Shown: in pieces, positions 8,626-17,326 of the stretch
Position numbering within the stretch: the stretch's first letter is position 1
Layout of the letters: each line of letters starts with the position of its first letter
Program-made: the position numbers and the translations under genes
Notes under the pieces: model-generated
Told to the model about the DNA's origin: nothing
Seen by the model: the letters and a program-made list of their open reading frames with translations, nothing else
Database searches by the model: none
Assembly (NCBI GenBank): GCA_945859865.1
Contig: CAMAOY010000002.1
Span: 1 to 45,622, forward strand
Length of the DNA: 45,622 bases
Reading direction: 5' to 3'
Source of the DNA: Phenylobacterium deserti
GTDB lineage: Bacteria > Pseudomonadota > Alphaproteobacteria > Caulobacterales > Caulobacteraceae

Positions 8626-8649
8626 GGGTCTTTCGGGAAACGACCTGGA

Positions 8650-10636
<1,987 letters not shown>

Positions 10637-10694
10637 GTTTTGGTCTCTCCGTTTAGGACGAGGGTTATTGAAATCCGCAGCTGCGGAGCCGACT

Positions 10695-10721
10695 TTGGCA
10701 GCCGCCGCGCACGAGTGCTAA
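10695..10721 (-). promoter_or_regulatory. CIRCE operator (HrcA binding site) of groESL
   Basis: Read towards groES the element is TTAGCACTC, a 9-nt spacer (GTGCGCGGC), then GGCTGCCAA. The first arm matches the CIRCE consensus in all nine bases and the second in six of nine, with the canonical 9-nt spacer. It sits just downstream of the -10 box, where HrcA would repress initiation. Confidence 0.88.
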
Positions 10722-10730
10722 CGCGTCCGG

Positions 10731-10759
10731 GAATTAGGTGCACGGTCCGGCAGAGTCAA
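10731..10759 (-). promoter_or_regulatory. groESL housekeeping-type promoter
   Basis: TTGACT (10754-10759) and TAATTC (10731-10736) on the minus strand are separated by exactly 17 bp and lie directly upstream of the CIRCE element. An overlapping heat-shock sigma promoter, known for Caulobacter groESL, cannot be excluded. Confidence 0.65.
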
Positions 10760-10861
10760 GCGGCGCGCCGGTCAATTCGTCTTTGTCGGTTCCGGTTGCG
10801 CGCCCTCCGCCCCCGCCGCTAAGGTCCGCCCGAGCTTTGACGCCTGAACAAGGAAATGCCC

Positions 10862-11284
10862 ATGCGCCGCGCCTTTGCGATCACCGCCCTGTCGGTTCTC
10901 GCCCTCGCCCTTCCCGCCGCCGCCGAGACCTGGACGGCCTACACGACGCCGAACGACAAGGGACTGCAGTGGTCCCTTGACTCCGATTACAGCTACCGGG
11001 ATGCCGGGACGGGACGGGTGGTCGTCATGACCGCCGTCGGCAAGGTCGGTGCCAGCCCGCGGATGGGACCCTCGGGACCCGGGGCCGCGGACGGAGTGGG
11101 TTTCGTCTACGCCCTCGACTGCAAGTCGAAGACCTTCGTGTCCATAGGCGGCTACTCGCCGAAGAAGCCGCTGGAGATCAGCGGCACCTGGCGCCGCGCG
11201 GTGCCGAAGACGTCTGACGCGGCGGACGATGCGGCCCTGATGCGCCAGGCCTGCGCCAACTCCGCGGCCCTGCCCACGAAGTAG
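10862..11284 (+). CDS. Exported protein of unknown function
   Basis: A 140-residue protein with a clear signal peptide (MRRAFAITALSVLALALPAAAE; cleavage likely after AAA), followed by a small soluble domain rich in beta-forming residues with two cysteines (ALDCKSK and RQACANS) that could form a disulphide. The segment TFVSIGGYSPKKPLEISGTW suggests a small periplasmic domain of the surface-adhesin E-like kind, but I do not recognise it with confidence. I chose the second ATG (10862): AAGGA lies 7-8 bp upstream of it, while it is too close to the first ATG (10856). It is monocistronic, with a terminator directly after it. Confidence 0.8.
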   Translation: MRRAFAITALSVLALALPAAAETWTAYTTPNDKGLQWSLDSDYSYRDAGTGRVVVMTAVGKVGASPRMGPSGPGAADGVGFVYALDCKSKTFVSIGGYSPKKPLEISGTWRRAVPKTSDAADDAALMRQACANSAALPTK

Positions 11285-11304
11285 GCCGAGCTCCAACCGA
11301 AGAG

Positions 11305-11331
11305 GGGGCGGCTCTCGGGGCCGCCCCTTTT
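11305..11331 (+). terminator. Intrinsic terminator after the exported protein gene
   Basis: An 8-bp GC stem (GGGGCGGC 11305-11312 with GCCGCCCC 11320-11327), 7-nt loop and TTTT tail lie 20 bp after the stop codon at 11284. Confidence 0.75.
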
Positions 11332-11349
11332 CCTGGGATGCAACGCCTC

Positions 11350-11490
11350 TCAAGGCCTGTCGACCCGTGCCTGCTCGGCGTCGCGCTCGACGCGGATCTT
11401 CACCTGCGGGTCGCCGCACCTGGCCAGCTCCGGGCGGGCTTGGCTGGCGCAACCCCGGCTGGAAATTCCGTTCCCGGCGCGCCAGGATGG
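11350..11490 (-). pseudogene. Possible remnant of a small lipoprotein-like coding frame
   Basis: On the minus strand an open frame ending at a TGA (11350-11352) reads GCASQARPELARCGDPQ, then VKIRVERDAEQARVDRP. Its third codon positions are almost all G or C, as in real genes here, and the peptide has a natural hydrophilic composition. There is a Cys preceded by Gly as in a lipobox, but no hydrophobic signal segment and no credible start codon precede it; the region upstream is now the start of the GNAT gene on the other strand. This is either a decayed 3' end or chance; I cannot tell which. Confidence 0.25.
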
Positions 11491-11493
11491 GGC

Positions 11494-12096
11494 ATGATCA
11501 CCGACTTCCCCCACCGCCCCCTGGCCAACACCTTCGTGACCCTGGAACCGCTGTCGGAGGTCCACCGCGAACCCCTCCGCGCCGCCTGTGCCGCGGATCC
11601 CGACGTCTGGCGCAAGCTTTATTCCCTGTCCCTTGTGGGCGAGCCTTTCGACCAGTTCTGGACGGAAAAGCGCATCGCCGATCGCGACTCCGGCGCGGCG
11701 CACCATTTCGCTGTGCTTCAGGAAGGCCGCTGCGTCGGCATCACCGCCTTCCTGAAGATCGACCGGGCCAATGCGAGCCTTGAGATCGGCCTGACCTACT
11801 ACGCCCCCGAGGCCAGGGGCGGACCGGTCAATCCCTCGGCCAAGCGCCTGCTGATGGGGGAGGCCTTCGACGCCGGTTTCTGCCGGGTCCAGTTCCACGT
11901 CGATGAGATCAACGCCCGGTCCCGCGCGGCAGTGCTCAAGCTGGGCGCGACCTTCGAGGGCATCCAGAGGTGGGAACGCATCGTCTGGACCGGCCGCCGG
12001 CGCAGCACGGCGGTCTACTCGGTCATCGCTCCCGAATGGCCCGGCGTCCGAGAGGTGCTGGACCAAAGGCTCGCCGCCTTCGGGCCAGACGCCTGA
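11494..12096 (+). CDS. GNAT family N-acetyltransferase (RimJ/RimL type)
   Basis: A 200-residue acetyl-CoA-dependent acyltransferase of the Acetyltransf_3 type. Recognisable are FVTLEPLSEVHREPLRAACA near the start, the ASLEIGLTYYAPEARGGPVN segment where RimJ/L proteins carry the E-I-G-x-W-hydrophobic motif, and the motif-B region VDEINARSRAAVLKLGATFE followed by the C-terminal strand with RRSTAVYSVI. The open frame extends 52 codons upstream, but that part is unlike the family; the ATG at 11494, preceded by AGGATGGGG, is the natural start. The substrate (protein N-terminus, amino acid or xenobiotic) cannot be predicted. Confidence 0.85.
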   Translation: MITDFPHRPLANTFVTLEPLSEVHREPLRAACAADPDVWRKLYSLSLVGEPFDQFWTEKRIADRDSGAAHHFAVLQEGRCVGITAFLKIDRANASLEIGLTYYAPEARGGPVNPSAKRLLMGEAFDAGFCRVQFHVDEINARSRAAVLKLGATFEGIQRWERIVWTGRRRSTAVYSVIAPEWPGVREVLDQRLAAFGPDA

Positions 12097-12126
12097 GCGA
12101 TCCGGCCTGAAGGCCGCGGCGGGGCG

Positions 12127-13005
12127 TCAGCTCACGGGCACCGTGCGGGTCTGGCTTTCGGCGAAGAAGACCTGACCGGCGTGCTCGGCCACCTCCTGGG
12201 CGGTGTAGGGCCGGCCCGGCTGGAAACCCTCGGTCTCCAGCATCTTGAGCTCGCGGACGCCGCGGGAAGAGACGCCCAGCACCTTGCCGGTATGGTCGGC
12301 GGCCAGGTCCGAGACCATGTAGAGCACGCCGGGTGCCACGTTCTCGGGCAGGCTCAGCGGATCCGGGTCGCTGCCGACCCGACCGGGCAGGTCGGAGGTC
12401 ATGCGCGTGAAGGCGCCGGGCGACAGGCCCATGACCCGGATGCCGTACTTGCGGCCCTCGATGGCCAGCACCCGCATAAAGCCGTAGATGCCCGCCTTAG
12501 CCGCCCCGTAGTTCGACTGGCCGAAATTGCCGTAGAGACCCGAGGTGGAGCTGGTCATGACGACGACCCCCTGCCGGCCATTGTCCTTCAGCCACTTCCA
12601 GACCGGCATGGTGCAGCAGTAGGTGCCCTTCAGGTGCACCTTGACCACCAGGTCCCAGTCCGCCTCCGACGTGTTGGCGAAGGACTTGTCGCGCAGGATG
12701 CCCGCGTTACAGACCAGAATGTCGACCTGGCCGAAGGCGTCGAGGGCCGATTTCAGGATGTTCTCGCCCCCCGCCATAGTGGACACGTCGTCGGCGTTGG
12801 CAACGGCCCGCCCTCCCTCGGCGAGGATGTCGTTGACCACCTTCTGGGCCGCACTGACGGAGCCATCGCCCGAGCCGTCCCGGGCGCCGCCCAGGTCATT
12901 GACCACCACCGCCGCGCCCTCGCGGGCAAACAGCCGCGCATAGGCCTCGCCAAGCCCGCCGCCTGCGCCCGTGATGATCGCCACCTTGCCGTCGAGAAGT
13001 CCCAT
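12127..13005 (-). CDS. SDR family dehydrogenase, peroxisomal MFE-2-like (3-hydroxyacyl-CoA type)
   Basis: A 292-residue short-chain dehydrogenase. The N-terminal cofactor motif TGAGGGLGEAYARLFAREGA, the following VVVNDLGGARDGSG and the catalytic SSTSGLYGNFGQSNYGAAKA (Ser, Tyr and Lys of the SDR triad) are those of the dehydrogenase domain of multifunctional enzyme 2 / HSD17B4, which acts on (3R)-hydroxyacyl-CoA or steroids. Bacterial stand-alone versions usually serve fatty acid or sterol side-chain oxidation. The gene is monocistronic and divergent from the MFS transporter. The exact substrate is inferred only from family. Confidence 0.88.
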   Translation of the reverse strand: MGLLDGKVAIITGAGGGLGEAYARLFAREGAAVVVNDLGGARDGSGDGSVSAAQKVVNDILAEGGRAVANADDVSTMAGGENILKSALDAFGQVDILVCNAGILRDKSFANTSEADWDLVVKVHLKGTYCCTMPVWKWLKDNGRQGVVVMTSSTSGLYGNFGQSNYGAAKAGIYGFMRVLAIEGRKYGIRVMGLSPGAFTRMTSDLPGRVGSDPDPLSLPENVAPGVLYMVSDLAADHTGKVLGVSSRGVRELKMLETEGFQPGRPYTAQEVAEHAGQVFFAESQTRTVPVS

Positions 13006-13178
13006 CTGCGTTTCCCCGCTGTCTTGTCTGTGGGGGCATCTTCCAACCGGTCCGCCGGCGAGTCGAGTCCAAGAGACCAGCGGACGGCCGAGACCCTTTC
13101 CGACTCCACAAGCCGGTCCGTTGGGGTAGGGTCGATGCGGAGCCGGCGCGTCAGACGCCGGATTGAGGGGGAAGCGGC

Positions 13179-14642
13179 GTGTCTGAGACCATTCCTACGG
13201 GCGAGGCCCACGGTCCGGGGGCTGTTGTGGATCCCCCCATGGCGTCAGAGCTGGCTGGCGACGGCAGGATGAACCGGGGTGCCGTCTCCTGGTCCGTCTT
13301 CGAAGGCGCGCGCAACCCCTACATCATCCTCGTCACCATCTATATTTTTGCGCCCTATGTGGCCTCCGTCATGGTTGGCGACCCGGTCCGGGGCCAGGCG
13401 GTCATCTCCCAGTGGAGCCAGTATTCCGGCTGGATCGTGATGGCCACGGCGCCCTTCCTCGGGGCCTCCATCGACCAGCTCGGGCCCCGCAAGGGCTGGC
13501 TGGCCCTGGTGGTGGCGGCCATGGTCCCCATGATGATCGCCCTCTGGTGGGCCAAGCCCGACGGCAGCGGGCTTTCCGTCGCCCTGACCATGCTGCTTAT
13601 CACCCTGATCGGCCTGGGCTTCGCCTTCTCCGAGGTGCTGCACAACTCCCTGTTGATACGGGCTGCGGGCATGAAGGCCGCCCACAAGGCCTCGGGACTG
13701 GCCCTCGCCCTGGGTAACGGCTTCTCGGTGCTGGCCCTCGGCTTCACGGCCTGGGCCTTCGCGCTTCCGGGAAAGGTCGACTGGGCCTGGGTGCCCAAGA
13801 CCCCGCTGTTCGGCCTGGACACGGCCGCCCATGAGCATGAGCGGATCGTGGCCGTGATGGCGGCGGCCATATTCGCCGTCGGCGCCATCCCCCTGTTTCT
13901 CTTCACACCGGACGCCCCATCCACCGGGGTGCCGGTCCTCAAGGCCTTCCGGAACGGTGCCCGCCAGCTTTGGGAAATGCTGTCGACCGTAGGGCGCTAC
14001 CGCGATGCGGCCATCTACCTGCTCAGCCGGATGGCCTTCGTCGATGGCATGAACGCCGTCCTGATCTATGCCGGCATCTACGCCGTGGGGGTGATGAAGT
14101 GGCAAGCCCTTGAAATGCTGGGCTACGGTATCCTCCTGTCCATCCTCGCGGTCCTGGGCGGTTTCGTCGGTCGCTGGATGGATGAGGCCCTGGGGCCCAA
14201 GAACTCGCTGCGGATCGCGATCCTGATGTCGATCCTGGGTATTGTGTGCATGCTGGGCATGTCGCCGACCCGTATCCTCTACTTCTGGTCGTTTGATCCC
14301 TCAGCCCAGCCGCCGGTCTGGGACGGGCCGGTCTTCCGGACCCTGCCCGAGGTGGTCTTCCTGCTGATCGGCTTTGTGAATGCGGTCTTCATCACCGCCC
14401 AGTACGCGTCCGCCCGCACCATGCTGACCCGCCTGACGCCCCCGGAGAAGACCGGCGCCTTCTTCGGAGTCTATGCCCTGTCCGGGGTGGCGACCGGATG
14501 GCTGGGCCCCATGATGGTCAATCTCGGCACCAACCTGACCCAAACCCAGCAGGGGGGCTTCGCTACGGTTACGATCCTCCTGGCTGTTGGCCTGGTCGGC
14601 CTTAGCTTTGTCCGGGGCGGCGGCAAGTCGATTGAGTCCTGA
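13179..14642 (+). CDS. UMF1-family MFS transporter (Atg22-like)
   Basis: A 487-residue inner-membrane protein with about 12 predicted helices after a roughly 30-residue soluble N-terminus. The start of the first helix, SWSVFEGARNPYIILVTIYI, the loop GASIDQLGPRKGWLALV after helix 2 and the C-terminal GVYALSGVATGWLGPMMV match the UMF1/BtlA (PF11700) group of the major facilitator superfamily. Substrates of this group in bacteria are unknown. The GTG start at 13179 is preceded by GAGGGGGAAG. It is followed by a strongly AT-rich intergenic region. Confidence 0.85.
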   Translation: MSETIPTGEAHGPGAVVDPPMASELAGDGRMNRGAVSWSVFEGARNPYIILVTIYIFAPYVASVMVGDPVRGQAVISQWSQYSGWIVMATAPFLGASIDQLGPRKGWLALVVAAMVPMMIALWWAKPDGSGLSVALTMLLITLIGLGFAFSEVLHNSLLIRAAGMKAAHKASGLALALGNGFSVLALGFTAWAFALPGKVDWAWVPKTPLFGLDTAAHEHERIVAVMAAAIFAVGAIPLFLFTPDAPSTGVPVLKAFRNGARQLWEMLSTVGRYRDAAIYLLSRMAFVDGMNAVLIYAGIYAVGVMKWQALEMLGYGILLSILAVLGGFVGRWMDEALGPKNSLRIAILMSILGIVCMLGMSPTRILYFWSFDPSAQPPVWDGPVFRTLPEVVFLLIGFVNAVFITAQYASARTMLTRLTPPEKTGAFFGVYALSGVATGWLGPMMVNLGTNLTQTQQGGFATVTILLAVGLVGLSFVRGGGKSIES

Positions 14643-14660
14643 GGCATTGCGATCGCCTCG

Positions 14661-14740
14661 TTTACTGTTAACTATATTTCTTCATAAAGATTAACTAACG
14701 GATCTGCGCGAAGTGTCCGTCGAGTTTACTTGTCGTTAAC
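14661..14740 (+). promoter_or_regulatory. AT-rich regulatory patch upstream of the pilin-like gene
   Basis: Positions 14661-14700 contain only 9 G/C in 40 bases, extreme for this genome. TTAAC occurs three times (14668, 14691, 14736), twice inside the palindrome GTTAAC (14667-14672 and 14735-14740). TTTACT and ATAAAG with a 17-bp spacer (14661-14666, 14684-14689) could be a weak promoter. TTAA half-sites recall CtrA boxes, but the TTAA-N7-TTAA spacing is not met. Confidence 0.4.
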
Positions 14741-14754
14741 TTCATTGCGACAAG
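14729..14754. repeat. Inverted repeat CTTGTCG-N12-CGACAAG
   Basis: Perfect 7-bp arms (14729-14735 and 14748-14754) flank a 12-bp AT-rich spacer that includes GTTAAC. The geometry suits a dimeric DNA-binding protein. It lies about 80 bp upstream of the pilin-like start codon. Confidence 0.5.
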
Positions 14755-14760
14755 GTTGCC

Positions 14761-14829
14761 CTGAGTGCACGGGGAAGCCGAAAGGCTCAGCCGGGGCGTG
14801 GGGACTCCCGCCCTCCCGTGACACGGGAG
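14761..14829 (+). promoter_or_regulatory. Hairpin-rich leader of the pilin-like gene, with sequestered ribosome binding site
   Basis: Three stem-loops can form in a row: CUGA (14761-14764) with UCAG (14787-14790) enclosing GCC-GAAA-GGC (14777-14786); GGGCG with CGCCC (about 14794-14813); and the near-palindrome CTCCCGTG-A-CACGGGAG (14813-14829). The last one includes the GGGAG that lies 6 nt before the ATG at 14836, so folding would hide the Shine-Dalgarno sequence. A GACTC (CcrM-type GANTC) lies at 14803-14807. No known riboswitch class was recognised. Confidence 0.45.
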
Positions 14830-14835
14830 AACAGA

Positions 14836-15006
14836 ATGTCCAGGTTACTCGCAAGGGTTCTCCGTGAGGAGGCCTCCGCGCCGGTGGTTGAGTACGGGGT
14901 CGTCGCGGCCCTCATCACCGCCGTGCTTCTCACCGCCGCCAGCCTTGGCGTCGGCCACCAGCCCCCACCCGTCTCCGCCCCGGACCTCCGCGCGGCACCG
15001 CGCTGA
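14836..15006 (+). CDS. Small Flp/Fap-type pilin-like protein
   Basis: A 56-residue protein with the architecture of type IVb Flp pilins: short charged leader (MSRLLARVLREEAS), then APVVEYGVVAALITAVLL, which matches the Flp pattern with Glu19-Tyr20 at positions +5/+6 and a hydrophobic alpha helix, then a short Pro-rich tail. In usual Flp pilins the residue at -1 of the prepilin peptidase site is Gly; here it is Ser14, and Pro is at +2. No tad/cpa gene is nearby. The start at 14836 follows GGGAG by 6 nt; a GTG at 14818 in the same frame is inside the hairpin. It may be an orphan pilin, a pseudopilin or a decaying paralogue. Confidence 0.6.
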   Translation: MSRLLARVLREEASAPVVEYGVVAALITAVLLTAASLGVGHQPPPVSAPDLRAAPR

Positions 15007-15050
15007 AGCCGCCCGTTGCGGCGTCAGTCACTTTGGCCCAAATGACCTGA

Positions 15051-15068
15051 GGCGTCCCGTCGGACGCC
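15051..15068 (+). other. Hairpin upstream of the aminopeptidase gene
   Basis: A perfect 7-bp stem (GGCGTCC, 15051-15057, with GGACGCC, 15062-15068) and 4-nt loop ends 18 bp before the ATG at 15087. It has no T-run and so is not a standard terminator; it could be a leader or attenuating structure. Confidence 0.4.
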
Positions 15069-15086
15069 GGTCCAGGGACGTGCGCC

Positions 15087-16463
15087 ATGTCAGAGTTCCC
15101 CTCCCCCGCGGAAGGCCCCTCGGTTCCCGTGATCGCCCTCTGCGAGGGCGAGTCCCAAGCCTGGCTAGCGACGGCCCCGCCCCTGGAACGTGGACTCGCT
15201 GGCCCGGACTTCAGGGGGCGGACCGGCCAGGTGGTCGTCGTTCCCGGCCCCGATGGCGCCCCCGCCCGGGTCCTGCTGGGCCTGGGCCTTGCCCCCGGGG
15301 ACCCCGCCGCCTTCCGGACCCTGGCAGGCCGGCTTCCCGCCGGGCGCTTCCGGCTTGAGGGCGCGCCCGGCGGTCTCGCGCCCCTGGACGCCGCCATTGC
15401 CTTCGCCCTCGGCCTCTACCGCTTCGAGCGCTACCGCAGGCGTGAAACCGCCCCTCCGACCCTGGAGATCCAAGGCGCCGACCCGGCCGCGGTCGCCGGG
15501 ATCGCAGACGCCTGCGCCCTCGCCAGGGACCTGATCAACACCCCCGCCAACGACCTCGGTCCCGCTGAACTCGAGGCCGCCGCCCGCGACCTTGCCGGGC
15601 GCTTCGGGGCCGACATCTCGGTGGTCTGCGGCGACGACCTTCTGACCGCGGGCTATCCCGCCGTCCATGCGGTCGGCCGGGCAGCGGCGCCGGGGCGCGA
15701 GCCCCGGATGATCGAGATCACCTGGGGTGCAGCCGGTCGCCCCCATGTCGTCCTCGTCGGCAAGGGCGTGGTGTTCGACACCGGCGGCCTGGACCTCAAG
15801 CCGTCCGCAGGCATGCGGCTGATGAAGAAGGATATGGGCGGTGCGGCCCACGTCCTGGCCCTGGGCGCCATGATCCTGCAGGCGGACCTGCCCATTCGCC
15901 TGTCCATCCTCATTCCGGCGGTTGAGAACGCCGTCAGCGGCGGGGCCATGCGTCCGGGCGATGTCCTGGCGACCCGCAAGGGGCTGACCGTCGAGGTGGG
16001 CAATACGGACGCCGAGGGCCGGCTGATCCTCGCCGACGCCCTGACCCGCGCCGGGGAACTCTCACCCGACATCACCCTGGACCTCGCCACCCTGACCGGC
16101 GCCGCCCGGGTCGCCCTGGGCCCGCAGCTGCCACCCTTCTTCACCGACGACGAGGACCTCGCGGCGGCCATCGAGGCGGGTGCCCGCCGAGCCTTCGATC
16201 CGGTCTGGCGGCTCCCGCTGTGGAAGGGCTACACCCCGTCGCTCGAGTCCGACATCGCTGACCTGAAGAACGATCCAGACGCCTGGGCCCAGGCGGGCGC
16301 CATGACGGCAGCCCTCTTCCTGCAGAAGTTCGCCCCTCCCGGCCCCTGGGCGCACTTCGACATCTATGCCTGGAACCCCAGGGGCCAGCCCGGCTCACCC
16401 GCCGGCGGAGAGGTCCACGCCATCCGCGGCCTCTTCGCCATGCTGCAGGACCGCTACGGGTGA
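15087..16463 (+). CDS. Leucyl aminopeptidase family protein (M17)
   Basis: A 458-residue cytosolic dinuclear-zinc aminopeptidase. The catalytic C-terminal domain contains LVGKGVVFDTGGLDLKPSAG with the first metal-binding Lys and Asp, MRLMKKDMGGAA, and the M17 signature NTDAEGRL (residues 306-313) with the Asp and Glu ligands and catalytic Arg. The N-terminal domain is of the shorter kind seen in many alphaproteobacterial M17 members. Its stop overlaps the GTG of the following NlpC/P60 peptidase by 4 bp, so the two are translationally coupled; together they suggest breakdown of peptidoglycan-derived or other small peptides. I leave the symbol blank because PepA and PepB cannot be separated safely. 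Confidence 0.9.
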   Translation: MSEFPSPAEGPSVPVIALCEGESQAWLATAPPLERGLAGPDFRGRTGQVVVVPGPDGAPARVLLGLGLAPGDPAAFRTLAGRLPAGRFRLEGAPGGLAPLDAAIAFALGLYRFERYRRRETAPPTLEIQGADPAAVAGIADACALARDLINTPANDLGPAELEAAARDLAGRFGADISVVCGDDLLTAGYPAVHAVGRAAAPGREPRMIEITWGAAGRPHVVLVGKGVVFDTGGLDLKPSAGMRLMKKDMGGAAHVLALGAMILQADLPIRLSILIPAVENAVSGGAMRPGDVLATRKGLTVEVGNTDAEGRLILADALTRAGELSPDITLDLATLTGAARVALGPQLPPFFTDDEDLAAAIEAGARRAFDPVWRLPLWKGYTPSLESDIADLKNDPDAWAQAGAMTAALFLQKFAPPGPWAHFDIYAWNPRGQPGSPAGGEVHAIRGLFAMLQDRYG

Positions 16464-17320
16464 GGACCGACCCGCGCCTGACCCCGGCGAGGGACGACCT
16501 CGCCGCCACCGACCTCGAGGGCCTGGTGCCCGCCGGCCGCTATGTGCGCCCGAAGCGGATGCAGGTCGCGGTCCCGGCGACCGCGGTCCGCGCCGGTCCC
16601 CAGGCCGGGGCCGAGCAGTGGGACCAGTTGCTCCTGGGAGAGCGGTTTGATGTCCTGGAGATCCGGGACGGCTTTGCCTGGGGACAGGCGGTCCGGGACG
16701 GCTATGTCGGCCATGTGGCCCTAAACGCCCTGGCGCCGGAAGGACCTGCGCCCACCCACCGGGTCCGGGTCCGGCTGACATATGGATTCAGGGGGCCCAG
16801 CATCAGGTCGGAGCCTGTCGGGCCCATCTCCCTGAACAGCCTGGTCGCTGTTACCAGCCGGGAGGGAAAGCTGGCCCTCTGCGACGCCGGCTTCTGGCTG
16901 CCAGAGACCCACCTGGCACCAGTCGGTGTCTTCGAGGCCGATCCCGCGGCCGTGGCCGAGTCGCACCTGGGCGCAGCCTACCTGTGGGGCGGGCGTGAGG
17001 GCTGCGGCCTGGACTGCTCGGGACTGGTCCAGCAGGCCCTCCTGGCCTGCGGGCGGGCCTGTCCCCGGGATTCCGACCTCCAGCAGGGCCTGGGCGTCGC
17101 GGCTTCCCCGGACGCGCTAAGCCGGGGTGACCTGGTCTTCTGGAAGGGCCACGTGGCCATGATGGTGGACGCCGCGCGGATAGTGCACGCCAATGCCCAT
17201 CACATGGCCGTGGCTATCGAGCCCCTCGCAGAGGCGATCCAGCGGATTTCTGGGACGGGTGGCGGTGAACCCACGGCCTTCAGGCGCCCCCTCGACAGGC
17301 AGCGCCCGGAAGCGTCCTGA
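16460..17320 (+). CDS. NlpC/P60 cysteine peptidase with N-terminal SH3-like domains
   Basis: A 286-residue protein. Residues about 25-150 form bacterial SH3-like segments (WDQLLLGERFDVLEIRDGFA, then GYVGHVALNAL), and the C-terminal catalytic domain has the NlpC/P60 triad: Cys186 in GLDCSGLV, His231 in KGHVAMMVD and His243 in IVHANAHH. Related enzymes cleave gamma-D-Glu-diaminopimelate bonds in murein peptides. There is no signal peptide, so it probably acts in the cytosol on recycled muropeptides, fitting its 4-bp overlap (GTGA) with the upstream M17 aminopeptidase. The GTG start is dictated by that overlap. Confidence 0.9.
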   Translation: MRTDPRLTPARDDLAATDLEGLVPAGRYVRPKRMQVAVPATAVRAGPQAGAEQWDQLLLGERFDVLEIRDGFAWGQAVRDGYVGHVALNALAPEGPAPTHRVRVRLTYGFRGPSIRSEPVGPISLNSLVAVTSREGKLALCDAGFWLPETHLAPVGVFEADPAAVAESHLGAAYLWGGREGCGLDCSGLVQQALLACGRACPRDSDLQQGLGVAASPDALSRGDLVFWKGHVAMMVDAARIVHANAHHMAVAIEPLAEAIQRISGTGGGEPTAFRRPLDRQRPEAS

Positions 17321-17326
17321 AGGGCC

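Noticed and set aside
11338-11493. 52-residue N-terminal extension of the GNAT protein
   Set aside because: It starts right after a terminator, is not like the family, and a better ATG with a Shine-Dalgarno is at 11494.
14761-14829. Cyclic-di-GMP (GEMM) or cobalamin riboswitch upstream of the pilin-like gene
   Set aside because: A GAAA tetraloop is present, but I could not match the conserved core of these classes; I report only a structured leader.
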